A stretch of 64,000 bases of DNA, from the NCBI RefSeq assembly GCF_001653235.2, contig NC_035792.1, positions 4,836,001 to 4,900,000 on the forward strand, written 5' to 3'. Of the stretch, positions 47,805-59,567 are shown piece after piece; positions within the stretch are counted from its first letter, which is position 1, and every line of letters begins with the position of its first letter. The notes below the pieces were generated by a model, which saw only the letters and a program-made list of their open reading frames with translations, made no database searches and had not been told where the DNA came from. The position numbers and the translations under genes were made by a program. This DNA comes from Pochonia chlamydosporia 170 (taxonomy: Eukaryota > Ascomycota > Sordariomycetes > Hypocreales > Clavicipitaceae).

Positions 47805-50261
47805 CTAATCCAGCTTTTCTCCGTTGCCCTGGCTCTTCTTCCATTGTCTCGCGAGATTAATGAGGCGCAATCCAGCCGCGGCACTGGTTCCCTCCTCCAT
47901 CTGCTTCGTCCAGAAGCTGTCACAGCTAGCCACGAGTACGGATTTTCGCCGCTCTCTTTCGGCATGACTGAGATTCACACCGGCTCGCTTGTTCGCTTCA
48001 ATCTCCTCAAGGTAGTGCAAACGGCGGGCATATCTTTCACTGCGCTCTTTACGAATCTGCTCCGACCCATACCGTTCAAAGATCCATCTCGTCAATGCCC
48101 TCAGTAAGAGAAGCAAATGTTCACTGACAAATATTGAAATGGGCAGGGTAGCCCAGCCGCCCCCGCCAATGGTATCAGATCCGAAAAGATGAACAATTGC
48201 CGCCGTGGATATACTTCCTAATAACGTCAATGTCTCCAGTGCCGTCACCCATGGTCCGATTCCGTCGGAGCGCGTGGGTGCCGGCCTTTGATGCTCAATG
48301 CAAATTTTGGCAAAGTCGGAACGAAGCTCAATCCAGTTATTGATAAGGAACCCCATGGATATAAGTGGCCAAACAGGTGAAAACAGCGCCAGGTAACCGA
48401 ATTGAAGAACAAGTTCCGCAACGTCCTCTTGCACATTATACTGCGAACGTGTTGCTTGATTTCGAACACGCTTCAAAAATTCAGATTCGCCAGGATCATC
48501 CGAGACCAGTGTCAGGAGCATGGTATCCTTGGAGTAAGCTCGGCGATACTCGCGGTACCAGTCACTAAACTTGTATTTTATGAGTGGTAGGATATTCTCT
48601 TCGAAAAAATCGGACAATTGCCCAGTAACAGTGAGCGCAATGACTTCGTTGCGGAGTCTGTCGGTGTCAGAGGCAAAGGGACGAAATGCCAATTTCGAGC
48701 CGAATTGTGGAAATAATTGCACCAGTGACTGCTTAACCTGAGGAATGAGGACGTCTCCAAAAGGGACGTATATGAATGCTGTAAGCAGAATTGGCAGGTA
48801 ATTAGTGATGATGCTGAGAATAAAGACCTTTTGCGTCAACGACATTTCATGTTCGTCTGCGGTTCTGTGATTTTCGTATTCAGTCAAGGAGGTCGCAATG
48901 CCCTCAAGAGACGAAGAAATTCGGGGAATGGCAACTGCCAGCAGTATCGTAGGGAGATATTCCTGTGTTGGCAAGTCACGTTAGTTATTTGACACGCTTG
49001 GCTATTATAACCATTTTTATCAAATGAAACCACTCCTACCAGATAAAGTTGGTGAGGACCTTCGTAAGTCTCGCAGATTAAAACTTCGATAACAAACACG
49101 GAGCAGATCATAAGCCCCAAGGCAATTGTGGCCATGGCGATGAAGGGAATCTGAAGCAATTGTCGAGAAATCTGCTTCCATTTAGGGAAGTAATGTCTCG
49201 TCCGGCCATTATCGTCAACAACAATCCGGTCGTATTTGAACGCCGGTCGGTTGATCTTGACCTTGTTAACACCTCGTACCATCCAGCGTATGCTGAGGTC
49301 AACCTCCCGAATCTTCCAGTACTCTAGGAAGACGGTACACCATACACCAGTCAGGATGGCATATGCAAGAGAATACTTTGGGAGGAATTGCCAGGTGAGT
49401 AGGCCGGTAATTGCGGGAAATGTCAAAAACATGAGATATGTTTGTATAAAGGCAAAGTAAAATGCAACTTTGGAGCCATGCAGGTCCCGAATTTTGTCAA
49501 AGTCATGTACAGTCAAGATGATGCGCTTGCTCAAGTGGCGGAGTATAGACTGGTTCATGGGTTCGTTGTGCAGAGGGAAAATGCACTTGACATTCTCCCA
49601 TTCGCCTACCTCAGGAGTGATTCCTGCACCGCCCATTTCTTTCGGCCACAGTATGAGGTGGTACAGGGCCAAAACATCTTCAGCTTCGAACCAGGCTTTC
49701 ACAATGGTGTCTTTATCTCCACCGGGGTGGCATTGGGTGATGGCGTACAACCAGTCCTTTACCCTTTTTTTTTTGTCGTTGTTCTGTCAGCAGTTCTCCT
49801 TCATGGCCGGCCATCGCTTGGAAAATGGCAAAAGAGCTAACCTTTGTTTGTAAACAGTATTTCCCAGCAATTGAGATGGCGCCTTGACGAAAACGAGAAT
49901 GGTCTGCTCGTAGCCAGGCCGAACCTCTGTGTGCAGCCCGGCTGCTTCCAAGTTATCAAGCAAAGAATTTAGCTCTTTGCCTGCCACATCGTAATCTACC
50001 GTCGCGAATTGTGTCAATGAGTCTTCTTCCTTGTCTACCTGTGCTCCGACAAGAATCAGCATCACACCAACCTATGCCCCCAAAATCGTACAGCACGACA
50101 TATTTGTCATTGAATGTCTCTCTTTGCGTAGGTGTGCTCGGTCGTGATTCTTTCTCATATCCATGGAAGGTAGTAGATGGTACGCCGGCGTCACTTGGAC
50201 TTGGTGGTGTCAGATGGATGCGATTTTGGGCCGGTGGGAGATCGACCTGGGGGCCGAACAT
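47805..50261 (-). CDS. TMEM16/anoctamin family protein, Ist2-like
   Basis: Minus-strand exons 48962-47805, 49763-49040 and 50038-49842 are phase-consistent; a first exon starts at the ATG 50261. The soluble N-terminal domain (D-K-Y-V-V, then T-E-V-R-P-G-Y, L-V-F-V-K) leads to helices beginning K-V-A-F-Y-F-A-F-I-Q-T-Y. The core includes E-Y-W-K-I-R-E-V-D-L-S-I-R-W and later N-W-I-E-L-R-S-D. Fungal members are ER membrane scramblases or ER-plasma membrane tethers such as yeast Ist2. The join between exon 1 and the exon at 50038 is uncertain: donors at 50096 or 50099 keep phase but remove L-Y-D-F-G-G-I. The next intron (49841-49764) ends in A10-G rather than a pyrimidine tract. Length is about 735-755 residues, normal for fungal members. 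Confidence 0.85.
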
Positions 50262-51120
50262 GGCGCCAAATATCCTTCCTTTGGTCTGCCTGTTTTTTTA
50301 ATCTTTTTATCTGAATAAGGCGATCCTGCTGGCTGCTACCAGAGCTGCTGGGATCCGAAGATGCTCGGGAATAAGGAATTGACAGGGGACATTGACGACC
50401 GGAAACAAACGGAGAAGAGTCCAATGAGTGACAGCTGTTAGATCACTATGCCTTGGCCAGCAACCCCAATCGTTACAGCCTGCGGCTAGGAGAGGTGAGG
50501 TGGAAAAGACAGAGAAGAATTGGGAATACGAAGAAGACATTGGCATTGCAGTTCAAAGTTTTAAGACGAAACGGAATCAATTCTAAAGCAGTCAATTGGA
50601 ACAAAACGGCAAGAACGGCCTGGTTCAGAGCCTCAAAACAACTCAAGTGCACATGAGGGCAAATTAGAGCGTCAGATCACTCTCACCGGCCCACTTTTGT
50701 TCCTGCACTGCGCCACGGTTAATCCAGCTGGCCAAACTGCTTCTTGTCCAGTTCGAACGTCAAATGTCTGAGCCAAGAAAGAAAGCGTCAAACCAGGACT
50801 GAACAACTGGAGCTGATTGAAGGACGGAACGAAATTCTTGACGTCAGACTCCCGAATAGTGGGTTCGTCTGTGGTCGTGTTGGCGGAGCCCAATAGCTCT
50901 CTTTCTTCGGCCACCTTCCGATGCCGGCAACCTTCCGAGCCCTGCGAATGACATGATGCCTTGCATTTGGGCTGCCAAAGACAATGAATGTCTGATACTA
51001 TTAGTTGTGTGAGAGGTCACACAGCATACATCAGAGCGAGTAAGAGCGCAACTGTCACCGCTATACGGAGTGAAATTCAATCAAGCGCGGCCGTCCTACG
51101 ATAAAAAAGCTGAATTGAAG
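50262..51120. other. Intergenic region
   Basis: About 0.86 kb containing the promoters of the TMEM16 and GNAT genes, which point away from each other. No ORF of note; a TACGGAGT motif sits at 51064-51071. Confidence 0.5.
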
Positions 51121-51696
51121 ATGACGGCTTCCAACAAACGCGAGCACACATCCTCCCATTATGAGGCTCCTGTCGTCGTCCGCCATGCAAATCCTGTCGA
51201 CCTGCCCGCCGTTAAAGCGTGCTTCCGAGAATATACAGAGTGGCTTGACGAAGATATCTCCTTCCAAAACTACTCGGAGGAATTTGACGGCCTCCCTGGG
51301 AAATATTCCCCTCCAGATGGTGGCCTAATGGTCGCCGTGGACGGTGTCTCCGACGATGTGCTGGGATGCATTGCTTTTCGGTCGATTGACCTCGCCCATG
51401 ATTTTTTGCATTCACGGCAGGGAGACCTTCGCTACTGCGAACTAAAACGCCTATATGTCTATCCGAAAGCACGAGGGAGACAAGTCGCTCGAAGGTTGAT
51501 TCAAGAAGCTATTCAGGCTGCCAAAGCCATTGGGTACGACGAAATGTTCCTGGACACGCTTCCCAAAATGCAGCCAGCCATCAAGTTGTACGAGTCGGAA
51601 GGATTCAATTTGACAAACCCCTATTATTTCAGCCCGTTGCAGGGAGTGCTGTTTTTTTCGAAACAATTGAGGCCAAATTCGATTGCTAGTACCTAG
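51121..51696 (+). CDS. GNAT-family N-acetyltransferase
   Basis: Intronless, 191 residues from the ATG at 51121; the frame is open upstream only from a GTG at 51070. The GNAT fold is evident: an N-terminal V-V-V-R-H-A-N-P-V-D strand, G-C-I-A-F-R-S, then motif A with E-L-K-R-L-Y-V-Y-P and the acetyl-CoA loop A-R-G-R-Q-V-A-R, and motif B ending in I-K-L-Y-E-S-E-G-F. Its size and the A-V-K-A-C-F-R-E-Y N-terminus resemble small-molecule or amino-acid acetyltransferases rather than histone enzymes. Acceptor unknown. It lies tail-to-tail with the small secreted protein, with only 48 bp between stop codons. Confidence 0.88.
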   Translation: MTASNKREHTSSHYEAPVVVRHANPVDLPAVKACFREYTEWLDEDISFQNYSEEFDGLPGKYSPPDGGLMVAVDGVSDDVLGCIAFRSIDLAHDFLHSRQGDLRYCELKRLYVYPKARGRQVARRLIQEAIQAAKAIGYDEMFLDTLPKMQPAIKLYESEGFNLTNPYYFSPLQGVLFFSKQLRPNSIAST

Positions 51697-51744
51697 CTAA
51701 TACAGTTGTATGGTCCTTTCATCTTGGCTTCATTGCACAAGTTC

Positions 51745-52374
51745 TTACAAACGATACATAGGCCGCTGTTTGCTTCGGCCCCAGTCATGTTGCATTCTAC
51801 CACTCCCTGTGACTCGACATGGCTTACTGCCTACGACCCGATGTCCCGGCACGATTCCATCTTCAAAGGGAAGTTGCAACGCTATTGCCGGATGGGTGGA
51901 CGTGTATTGCGTTATGTGACCTTGTCCGTAAATGTCATTCGCCACAATGAGTCCATTCACACCGGCCTCAAGCAGAAGCACATCGCCCGTCGCAGGAAGG
52001 GTAATGCGAGCTGTTCCTGTTAGTAATGCGAACAACCTACGACTTGTTAGTCAAAACATGTTGTATTCAGACCTGTCGCGGGCCGGCAATCTCATCCATT
52101 CTCCATACATTGGATGTGGTGGCTTGTGGATGCCTTCGTTCGACCGTGGCGGCAGCACCACGTATGTCGCGTTTGACAGCTTTGCCAGTTCCATTGCTTC
52201 GCCTACGGTAGGGTACTTTATGAAGGGACTCTCAAGTTCCCAACATTCAAAGGCTGCCCTGATGTTTGGCCCGCTCACAACAGCAGTGAGCCGAAGGTGA
52301 GTGGATGCATCATGGCTAGTGGCTTGTGTGAAGCCGATTAGGGATAGAGGCAGCAAAGACTTGATTAGATTCAT
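51745..52374 (-). CDS. Small secreted cupin-like protein
   Basis: Exons 52374-52109 and 52036-51745, joined through a split ATG codon, encode 185 residues. The start at 52374 gives a clean signal peptide (M-N-L-I-K-S-L-L-P-L-S-L-I-G-F); in-frame codons further upstream are not secretory. The mature part has W-E-L-E-S-P, Y-V-V-L-P-P-R-S-N-E-G with K-P-P-H-P-M, then F-A-L-L-T-G-T-A-R-I-T-L-P and G-V-N-G-L-I-V-A, a pattern like the beta-barrel of cupins and seen in small secreted proteins of fungi associated with hosts. His residues near P-P-H-P could bind metal. Role unknown; the C-terminal 20 residues look less conserved than the rest. Confidence 0.75.
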
Positions 52375-53438
52375 AGTGCGCGATTGGGTATGATTTCTCG
52401 CAGACGTTGGCCCGTTTGTCAAGCAAAGAGACAAATGTACGGCAGATGAGTTTGTCATGGTGCATCAGTGTCAATTGACCCCACATGCCATTGCGCCCTT
52501 TGCTCAAAATATTGGGGAGCTCTGCAAATGTCCATGCTTGTCAGCAACTACCTACATAGTAATCTAGGTAGATATTCTACGAGCTCAAGGCTCTTCGAAA
52601 TCCTATTATGAGACTCTGTGGAAGAAGTCAATGTACGTCGAGTGTCTCTGACCCCAAAAAGTTTAGGGTAGGCAAGAGGAGGGCATTCAAATTCGGATCT
52701 CAGGCCAGTCCTCCGTTTGCACTTACATTGAATCTTACCAAGTCCCTCCTTTGCAGCACGGCTCAATTGAAGCCAACAGACAGTTATGCCGTGGGGTCGG
52801 GATAAGCTGCTGGGGATGCTTCGTGGTGGGATGTAGACATCTTCTCACGGCACGTAGTTGAATTAACCCCTTTGGGACAGTGATTCGAGATGCCACTGAT
52901 ACTGAAAACCCCACAAGAGCTGACATGACATGCCTGATTGGTCTTCCCAAGAGACAACATGTATCCCGACACAGCCTTACGGAACGACTCTGTCAGACAA
53001 GGATCTTGTGACAAAAATTGGCTGGAACACCACTGCCTGAGTCCCGCATTCCTCGCATTTGTCTCTGCGCGATGGACGTGGTGGGGCCATTGGCTTTGGA
53101 AACCCATTCGAACATTCCCACTTTGTTCCATATTGGGCAACCATTCGGGGGCATTGACGATGCAGGGCCAAGGCGCATGCTTCGTAGAGCATCAGGGGCA
53201 CGTCCAGTTCGATCGTCGCTGGTGTAAACCGATAATTATAAATGGCTGATCGACCTCGACTTTGTTGAGGCATCCAAAGTCACCAAGTTCTCTTGTAGTG
53301 GGCAGTACTGGAATCCCGCCTGTTCAGGACAAACCTGATAGTCATTCTTCGCCAGCCATCGAAACGACACGCAAAACAGAGGCAAGTCAGACAGGTCAGA
53401 CAGCGAGTCTTGAACTTGTTCCAAGTACGCGCCATATC
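52375..53438. other. Divergent intergenic region
   Basis: About 1.06 kb between the small secreted protein and the DHA2 transporter, both transcribed outward. Contains their promoters. Small ORFs on both strands show no protein character. Confidence 0.5.
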
Positions 53439-55443
53439 ATGGCAACATACATTTACAAAAACTACATTCGCCCATCAAGGAATGCGCCGCCAGAGCCGCC
53501 ACCTTCAAAGTCATGCCGACACCGTAGCGAACCTGACGCTTCACCGTGCCCGGATTGCAAGGCAGAAAAGAGTAGGGCCACGAAATACAGGTGGAAGATT
53601 ATCTTGGGCTTGATATCCCCATATGCCCTTCAGGCACTCGACGCAACAATGTAAGCAAAGCTTCATCATCCTGGCCAAATCACAATCGTAATACTCACAG
53701 TGTTCCTTGACTTGCAGTATCGCCAGCGCCTTGCCTTGGATTGCAAGCGACTTTAATCAGCTCTCCCAGCAAAATTGGATAGTCTCGGCCTTTACCCTAT
53801 CCTCAGCAGCGTTCATTCCCTGCTGGGCACAATTAGCAGACGTGTTTGGGCGATACGTCTCCCTCACAGCCGCAGTTTTGATTATGATGATTGGCAGCGC
53901 CTTGTGTACAGCAGCTCCCACAAATGCCTTTCCCCTGCTGCTTCTCGGCCGCGGGTTTCAGGGCGTGGCGGCATCGGGACTCAACGTCGTCGTTCGAACC
54001 ATCCTGGCCGATCGGGTAACATTGAAAGAAAACGCCAAGAACTGGGCCATCTTCGCCATTGTCGGCGGAGTTTCCTACGGTGTCGGCCCAGTGATTGGTG
54101 GTTATCTATCTGGAGCTAATTGGCGATGGTGTTTTGGAATTAATCTGCCTGTAGGAGCGGTGGCGCTCATCGCAATCGTTTTTGTCCTCCGCAAGGAACT
54201 TCTGGGACCCCAGCCTATCCCAGAACTGGACGAGACGGTCGAAACTGGCCGGAGGTCCAGATTTGCGGCTCGCCTCAAGACCATCGACGTTGGAGGTCAA
54301 ATTCTCTTTGTGCTCGGGTTCGGCCTGATTGTCTTGGCTCTGACGTGGGGTGGCGTGACGTATGCCTGGAACTCGGTGCCAGTTCTCGTGTCCCTTATCG
54401 TCGGTGTCCTATTATCCGTCGCGTTCTTCATTTGGGAGAGAATGTTGTCACCAGGGAGGATCCTGTCTGCCAAGCTAGTCAACCAGAGACCCATGATTCC
54501 CTGGGCCATGTTGACGAACCGTGATGTTGGCCTCATCTTTTATACTGAAATTGCTACCGGCATGGCCCTGTACTCGGTAAGCAAGCGTCTGACCATGGAT
54601 CCTCGGACCAAACTCGACTAATACAAGTTAGGTTTTGTTCTTTTGTAACATTTACTTCATTGCGGTAAAGGTAAGGGCCTGCATGCTGGGAGAACTAACA
54701 AGGGAATCTGCTAATACTAAGAGCAGGGTTATCCCCCGGACAAAGCCGGATTACAGCTGTTGTACTTTGTTCCCGGAATGGGAGTCGGCGTCTATCTCTG
54801 CGCCTTTGTTTGTAACCAGTGGCCCAGAATGACGTTCCCGCCTCTCTTCTTCGGAACGCTCATCGAAGCTGTCGGAGTTGGCATGCTGGCCTGGGCCTTA
54901 TACAACGAACACCTGCCAACTATTTTCGGAATGATGGCACTGACTGGGGTCGGCATTGGCTTGCGATTTATGGTTGCCCCCCTGCATGGAATCGGCATCT
55001 TCAAGAATCATCGTGCTGCGCTGATTGGATTGATGGCTATTGCCACCCCATTCGGAGGCACTATTGGCCTAACCGTAATGTCGACCGTCTTTAACAACTC
55101 CTCGGGCCTTGATTATAAGCACAGCGACTTTTCCAAGATTCAAGAACTTGGCGGTTCTGCGCTGGAGAAGGCAATTCGTGACGCGAAAATGGGGGTTGTT
55201 TGGGCGTATGTTGCCATTCTTCCCTTCATCCTTGCGTCCTTCATCTGTTGCTTCTTCCTCGGGAATGTAAAGTTGGGCAACCGGTCTGCCGTTGATGACG
55301 AAGACGCCAATACAAACATTGTCTTTACAGAACCCTATCTCTGGAGCCTGATCCGAGGGAGGACCGCGTTGCTTGAAGAAGCAGCGATTCGGCTAGAGAG
55401 CTCGCACAGTAAAGATGGTCCAAGAAGGCTCGAAGCGGTGTAA
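53439..55443 (+). CDS. MFS multidrug efflux transporter, DHA2 (14-helix) type
   Basis: Exons 53439-53650, 53718-54576, 54632-54670 and 54727-55443 encode 608 residues. The third exon is only 39 nt (V-L-F-F-C-N-I-Y-F-I-A-V-K) and keeps phase at both ends. DHA2 hallmarks are present: L-D-A-T-I-I-A-S-A-L-P in helix 1, Q-L-A-D-V-F-G-R (motif A) after helix 2, R-G-F-Q-G-V-A-A-S-G in helix 4, and motif C G-V-G-P-V-I-G-G-Y-L in helix 5, which defines proton antiporters. A short cytoplasmic N-terminus contains a C-R-H and C-P-D-C pair. The family exports drugs, toxins or metabolites across the plasma membrane; substrate unknown. Confidence 0.9.
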
Positions 55444-56507
55444 TGTTTGGTGGTAGCTCGTTCGCTAGAATAGACGCGTCTTGAGAGATGCATACTTTGT
55501 GTTCTAAAACGTTCCTTCTTGCATGACCTGTGAAGTGGTAGGGTTCGGCGTTGGCTTCTGAGGCAAGGTTTCCTCCTGGCGGACCTGTCCTCCAGGCACA
55601 GTGAAGACAAAGTTTGCAAATTATCAGCGTCTGAAGGATTCGAAATAAGATGGTTGGCTAGGCCATTATTGCTAACGCTGCTGGGCCATGCTGAAGAGCA
55701 TTCATGATAGTAATACTGTTTGCTTCATGGTTCTCAAGATGCTCGACCCAAGACACGGATCATGCATGCATGTACTCACCCTGTCTGTCGTCCAAAGCCT
55801 GAAGCATATCACGTGACGGATACTTGTTTGGTTGTTCGGCCATGAACACCCGCTGTCTCCAATTCTTTCATCCGGACTCACTTTCTGCTCCAATCACACA
55901 CCACCCATCAACAGTCACCGAAATCCTCAGACCTGCCCCTAAAAACGCCTTTGACAATGATGCAATTGATGCAATTGATGGGTCGATGAAGTCACGAAAA
56001 TGGGACACATCGAGCCAGGGGTGTGGTGACTCGACTGCATGCATATGCCCACCCAGCCAGCACAAGCCAATGGACCCATCCGTTGCCTTGCCACCACCAT
56101 GTGCTAGAGAGATGTTCAATGTTTGGGATTGAATTTAGGTGGCGTACAGCCAAGCCGTCCGCCAGTTCCGATCAAAGGCCGCTATTTGAAGCTTCATGGG
56201 ATGGAAGCTTTTTGAGAAGACAGCTTGGGTGGTAGTGGGACAATGTAATGGCTGCCGGAGTCAGCGGGCAATGGAAATTTGAAAGTTAGCATACCTAAGT
56301 AGCATTGTCGTCATCAACATTGCGTTGCTGAGGATGGCCGTATCTCCTGTCCAGGTCGGACACCCAGGCCGCAATCCGGACTCCAAGCCGCCCAATATCA
56401 TAACCGCCTGGGCACTGACAATGAGAAGCTTCCTGTACTGCAATTATCCTTATCCCAATCTACCATGGAGCCTTGGCGGCTTAATTGTGCGTTCCCGCTT
56501 TTGATGC
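55444..56507. other. Intergenic region, distal part
   Basis: About 1.06 kb after the DHA2 stop codon. It contains a short tandem (two copies of GATGCAATT-type sequence near 55960-55980) but no gene I can support. Confidence 0.5.
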
Positions 56508-56530
56508 TTCTCGACACTTCTTGAACTTCC
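56508..56530 (+). promoter_or_regulatory. Candidate heat-shock element, five units
   Basis: Alternating 5-bp units TTC, GAC, TTC, GAA and TCC start at 56508, 56513, 56518, 56523 and 56528. Three units are perfect and two have one mismatch to nTTCnnGAAn. The site is about 630 bp upstream of the Hsp70 ATG. Confidence 0.55.
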
Positions 56531-56909
56531 CAGTGCCTCCATTCCAAGTTGCCGTTTGCCTCCCAAACTGACCGCCACTTGATGTCATCGAGCAAGCTTG
56601 AGCTCGCAGGTCTCAGGAACCTGCAAATTCCACGGTTGCCTGGTGGACAGCTAGGTATCCTGGTACCAGACCCCACCGCCGTTTCGAGGAAGCGATTTTT
56701 TTTTTCTTGAGTCTGTTCTTTCCTCGCCTGAGGGTACCCCGCCATACGACAAACTTGAGGCATCTTAACCCAAAAGCAACCCACCCACCCCCGGCATCTG
56801 CTGTTTTGATTGGACGGCTGCCCACGAAGCTACTTGACCTGATGCCTTCTGGCACCCTCTGCAAGGTTCTTTTCTGGTGGGCTCGCGCTGCAAACTTTAG
56901 AACAAAGTG

Positions 56910-56927
56910 GAAGCATATCGAAGCTTC
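56910..56927 (+). promoter_or_regulatory. Candidate gapped heat-shock element
   Basis: GAA at 56910, GAA at 56920 and TTC at 56925 have the spacing of an HSE with one missing unit. It lies 230 bp before the Hsp70 ATG, just upstream of the pyrimidine-rich leader. Confidence 0.5.
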
Positions 56928-56934
56928 CCACTTT

Positions 56935-57139
56935 CGACTTATTTATCTTCCTCTCACATTGTGCTCACCCTTTCGTCCCATCTATTTTTCTCTCAATTCC
57001 TTCCGTTTTACAACATCTCCTTTCCTCCTCACCATTTCTTTGCCAATCCAAAACACTCGTTGATTTGAATTGGCCTTTTGCACCTTTTTGTTTCCGTCTT
57101 TAACCCCCCTCCAGGTGTACTCCCACCAGAATCATCACA
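56935..57139 (+). promoter_or_regulatory. Pyrimidine-rich leader of the Hsp70 gene
   Basis: About 200 bp of C/T-rich sequence immediately upstream of the ATG, typical of core promoters and 5' UTRs of strongly expressed fungal genes. Confidence 0.5.
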
Positions 57140-59187
57140 ATGTCCAAAGCCATTGGCATCGATTTGGGCACCACGTATTCGTGCGTTGGTGTCTATCAGG
57201 GTATTGACCCCAAAACCAACACAGTAACCTGCGATATTATTCCCAACGAGCTGGGCGAACGAACCACTCCTTCCTATGTCGCCTTCACTGATACCGAGCG
57301 CTTGATCGGTACCGCAGCCAAGAATCAGGTCACCAAGAACCCTGAGCACACTGTCTTTGATGCCAAGCGATTAATCGGACGCAAGTTCGCCGACGCTGAT
57401 GTGCAGGCCGACATCAAGCACTTCCCCTTCAAGGTCATTGAGAAGGCCGGCAAGCCCGCCATCCAGGTAGACTACAAGAATGAGGAGAGAGTCTTCACCC
57501 CCGAGGAAATCTCCTCCATGATCCTCGTCAAGATGAAGGAGATTGCTGAGGCTTTTACTGGTGCTGCTGTGACCAATGCCGTGGTTACTGTCCCCGCCTA
57601 CTTCAACGACGCCCAGCGTCAGGCCACCAAAGACGCTGGTCTCATTGCTGGCCTCAACGTCTTGCGAATCATCAATGAGCCTACTGCCGCTGCCATCGCC
57701 TACGGCATTGGCAAGATTAACCCCAATTCCAAGGACGAATCTGAGGATAAAACCGTCCTCATTTTCGATCTTGGCGGTGGTACCTTTGATGTGTCTCTCC
57801 TTACCGTCGCCGGCGGTCTCTTCGAAGTCAAGGCTACTGCTGGTGATACTCACTTGGGTGGTGAGGATTTTGATAACCGTCTGGTCAAGCACTTTGTTGA
57901 AGAGTTCAAGAGAAAGAACAAGAAAGGTTAGTAAATGTCCTTTGTATTCATCCCCCCTTTTAGGCCAAGAGAAGTACTAACCACTCGACAGATCTGACCA
58001 CCAACGCACGTTCTCTGCGTCGTCTCCGAAGCGCTTGCGAGCGTGCCAAGCGTGCTTTGTCTTCCGCATCTCAAACCTCTCTTGAGATTGATTCCTTGCT
58101 GGATGGAATTGACTTTTACACCACCATCACCCGAGCCCGTTTTGAAGAGCTCTGCCAAGACCTCTTCCGCTCCACCGTCCAGCCTCTTGACCGTGTCCTT
58201 ACTGATGCCCACATCGATAAGAGCGCGGTTGATGAGATTATTCTCGTTGGCGGTTCAACTCGAATTCCCAAAATCCAGAGACTCATCTCTGACTACTTCA
58301 ACGGCAAGACCCTCAACAAGTCCATTAACCCCGATGAAGCCGTGGCCTATGGTGCCGCTGTTCAGGCTGCCATCCTTTCTGGTCATACCGATGATGTCAC
58401 CAATCAGGTCTTGTTGCTCGACGTTGCCCCTCTCTCTCTGGGTATCGAGACTGCTGGTGGCATGATGACGAAGCTTATTCCCCGCAACACTACAATTCCC
58501 ACCAAGAAGTCCGAGGTTTTCTCTACGTTCTCCGACAACCAGCCTGGTGTGCTTATTCAAGTCTACGAGGGTGAACGTGCCCGCACCAAGGATAACCACA
58601 TGCTGGGCAAGTTTGAGCTCACTGGCATCCCCCCTGCGCCTCGTGGCGTTCCCCAGGTTGAGGTTACCTTTGACGTTGATGCCAATGGTATCATGAACGT
58701 CTCTGCCGTTGAGAAGGGCACTGGCAAGACCAACAAGATTGTCATCACCAATGACAAGGGCCGTCTTTCCAAGGAAGACATCGAGCGCATGCTTTCTGAG
58801 GCCGACAAGTTCAAGGAGGAAGATGAGGCCGAGACTCGTCGCGTTGGCGCCAAGAACGCTCTTGGCTCTTACGCCTCTGGCTTGCGTACTTCGCTCGCCG
58901 AACCAGGCATCGACGAGAAGATCGATGCTGCGGATAAAGAGAAGGTTATCAATGCCTCACGTGAGGCTGAAGAATGGAGCGAAAACAACACGACGGCTTC
59001 CATTGAGGAGTACGAAGCAAAGCAAAAGGAGCTGGAAGCTATTGCCAACCCCATTATGATGAAGCTCTATGGTGCTGGCGGTGCTGGCGGTGCTCCTGGC
59101 GGTGCCCCTGGAGGTTTCCCTGGTGCTGGTGGTCCCCCCGGTGGCGCTGGCGGCGACGATGGTCCTACGGTCGAGGAGGTCGACTAA
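57140..59187 (+). CDS. Cytosolic Hsp70 (SSA-type), divergent paralogue
   Basis: Exons 57140-57926 and 57992-59187 encode 660 residues. The ATPase domain starts [15 protein letters not shown], with the phosphate-binding [10 protein letters not shown] and adenosine-loop V-G-G-S-T-R-I-P. The substrate domain follows from about [11 protein letters not shown], and the tail is Gly/Ala/Pro-rich ending E-E-V-D, the cytosolic co-chaperone (TPR) signal. The intron (57927-57991) has a textbook TACTAAC branch site. Residues 18-40 differ from ordinary SSA: after C-V-G-V there is [12 protein letters not shown] and [10 protein letters not shown], longer than the usual sequence with N-D-Q-G-N-R. A spacer with [12 protein letters not shown] is also unusual. 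This suggests a second, possibly stress-induced, paralogue. Confidence 0.95.
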
Positions 59188-59567
59188 ACTTCCTGATACC
59201 CATTTCACTTGCGACGAATTACGGAGGGTTCAGAGGGTTCAGTGCTTCTGAGACACTTTTAGAGTTGCATGTTTTGATTTTGCATTTATGGTTATGAACA
59301 AGGGATCAAAAAGCTGGGTGGTTTTAACCTGGATTGTACTTTAATGAGTTAAATGAATAAAACGGCATGGCCTGAAGTCTAAGTTTTCCGGTTGCTATGT
59401 GACTTGTCGTATGCTTAACGCCGAACCAAAATAATGTGGCCATGTGCGGCTGAACTTTGAGAAGTTGAGTTGATTTTGTACAGTGTCATCTCGTTTCGTA
59501 TAGAAGTAAATACAACAAAATATCCATGCATTAATGCCGGGCAAAAATGCCCCTGACCCAACAATCA

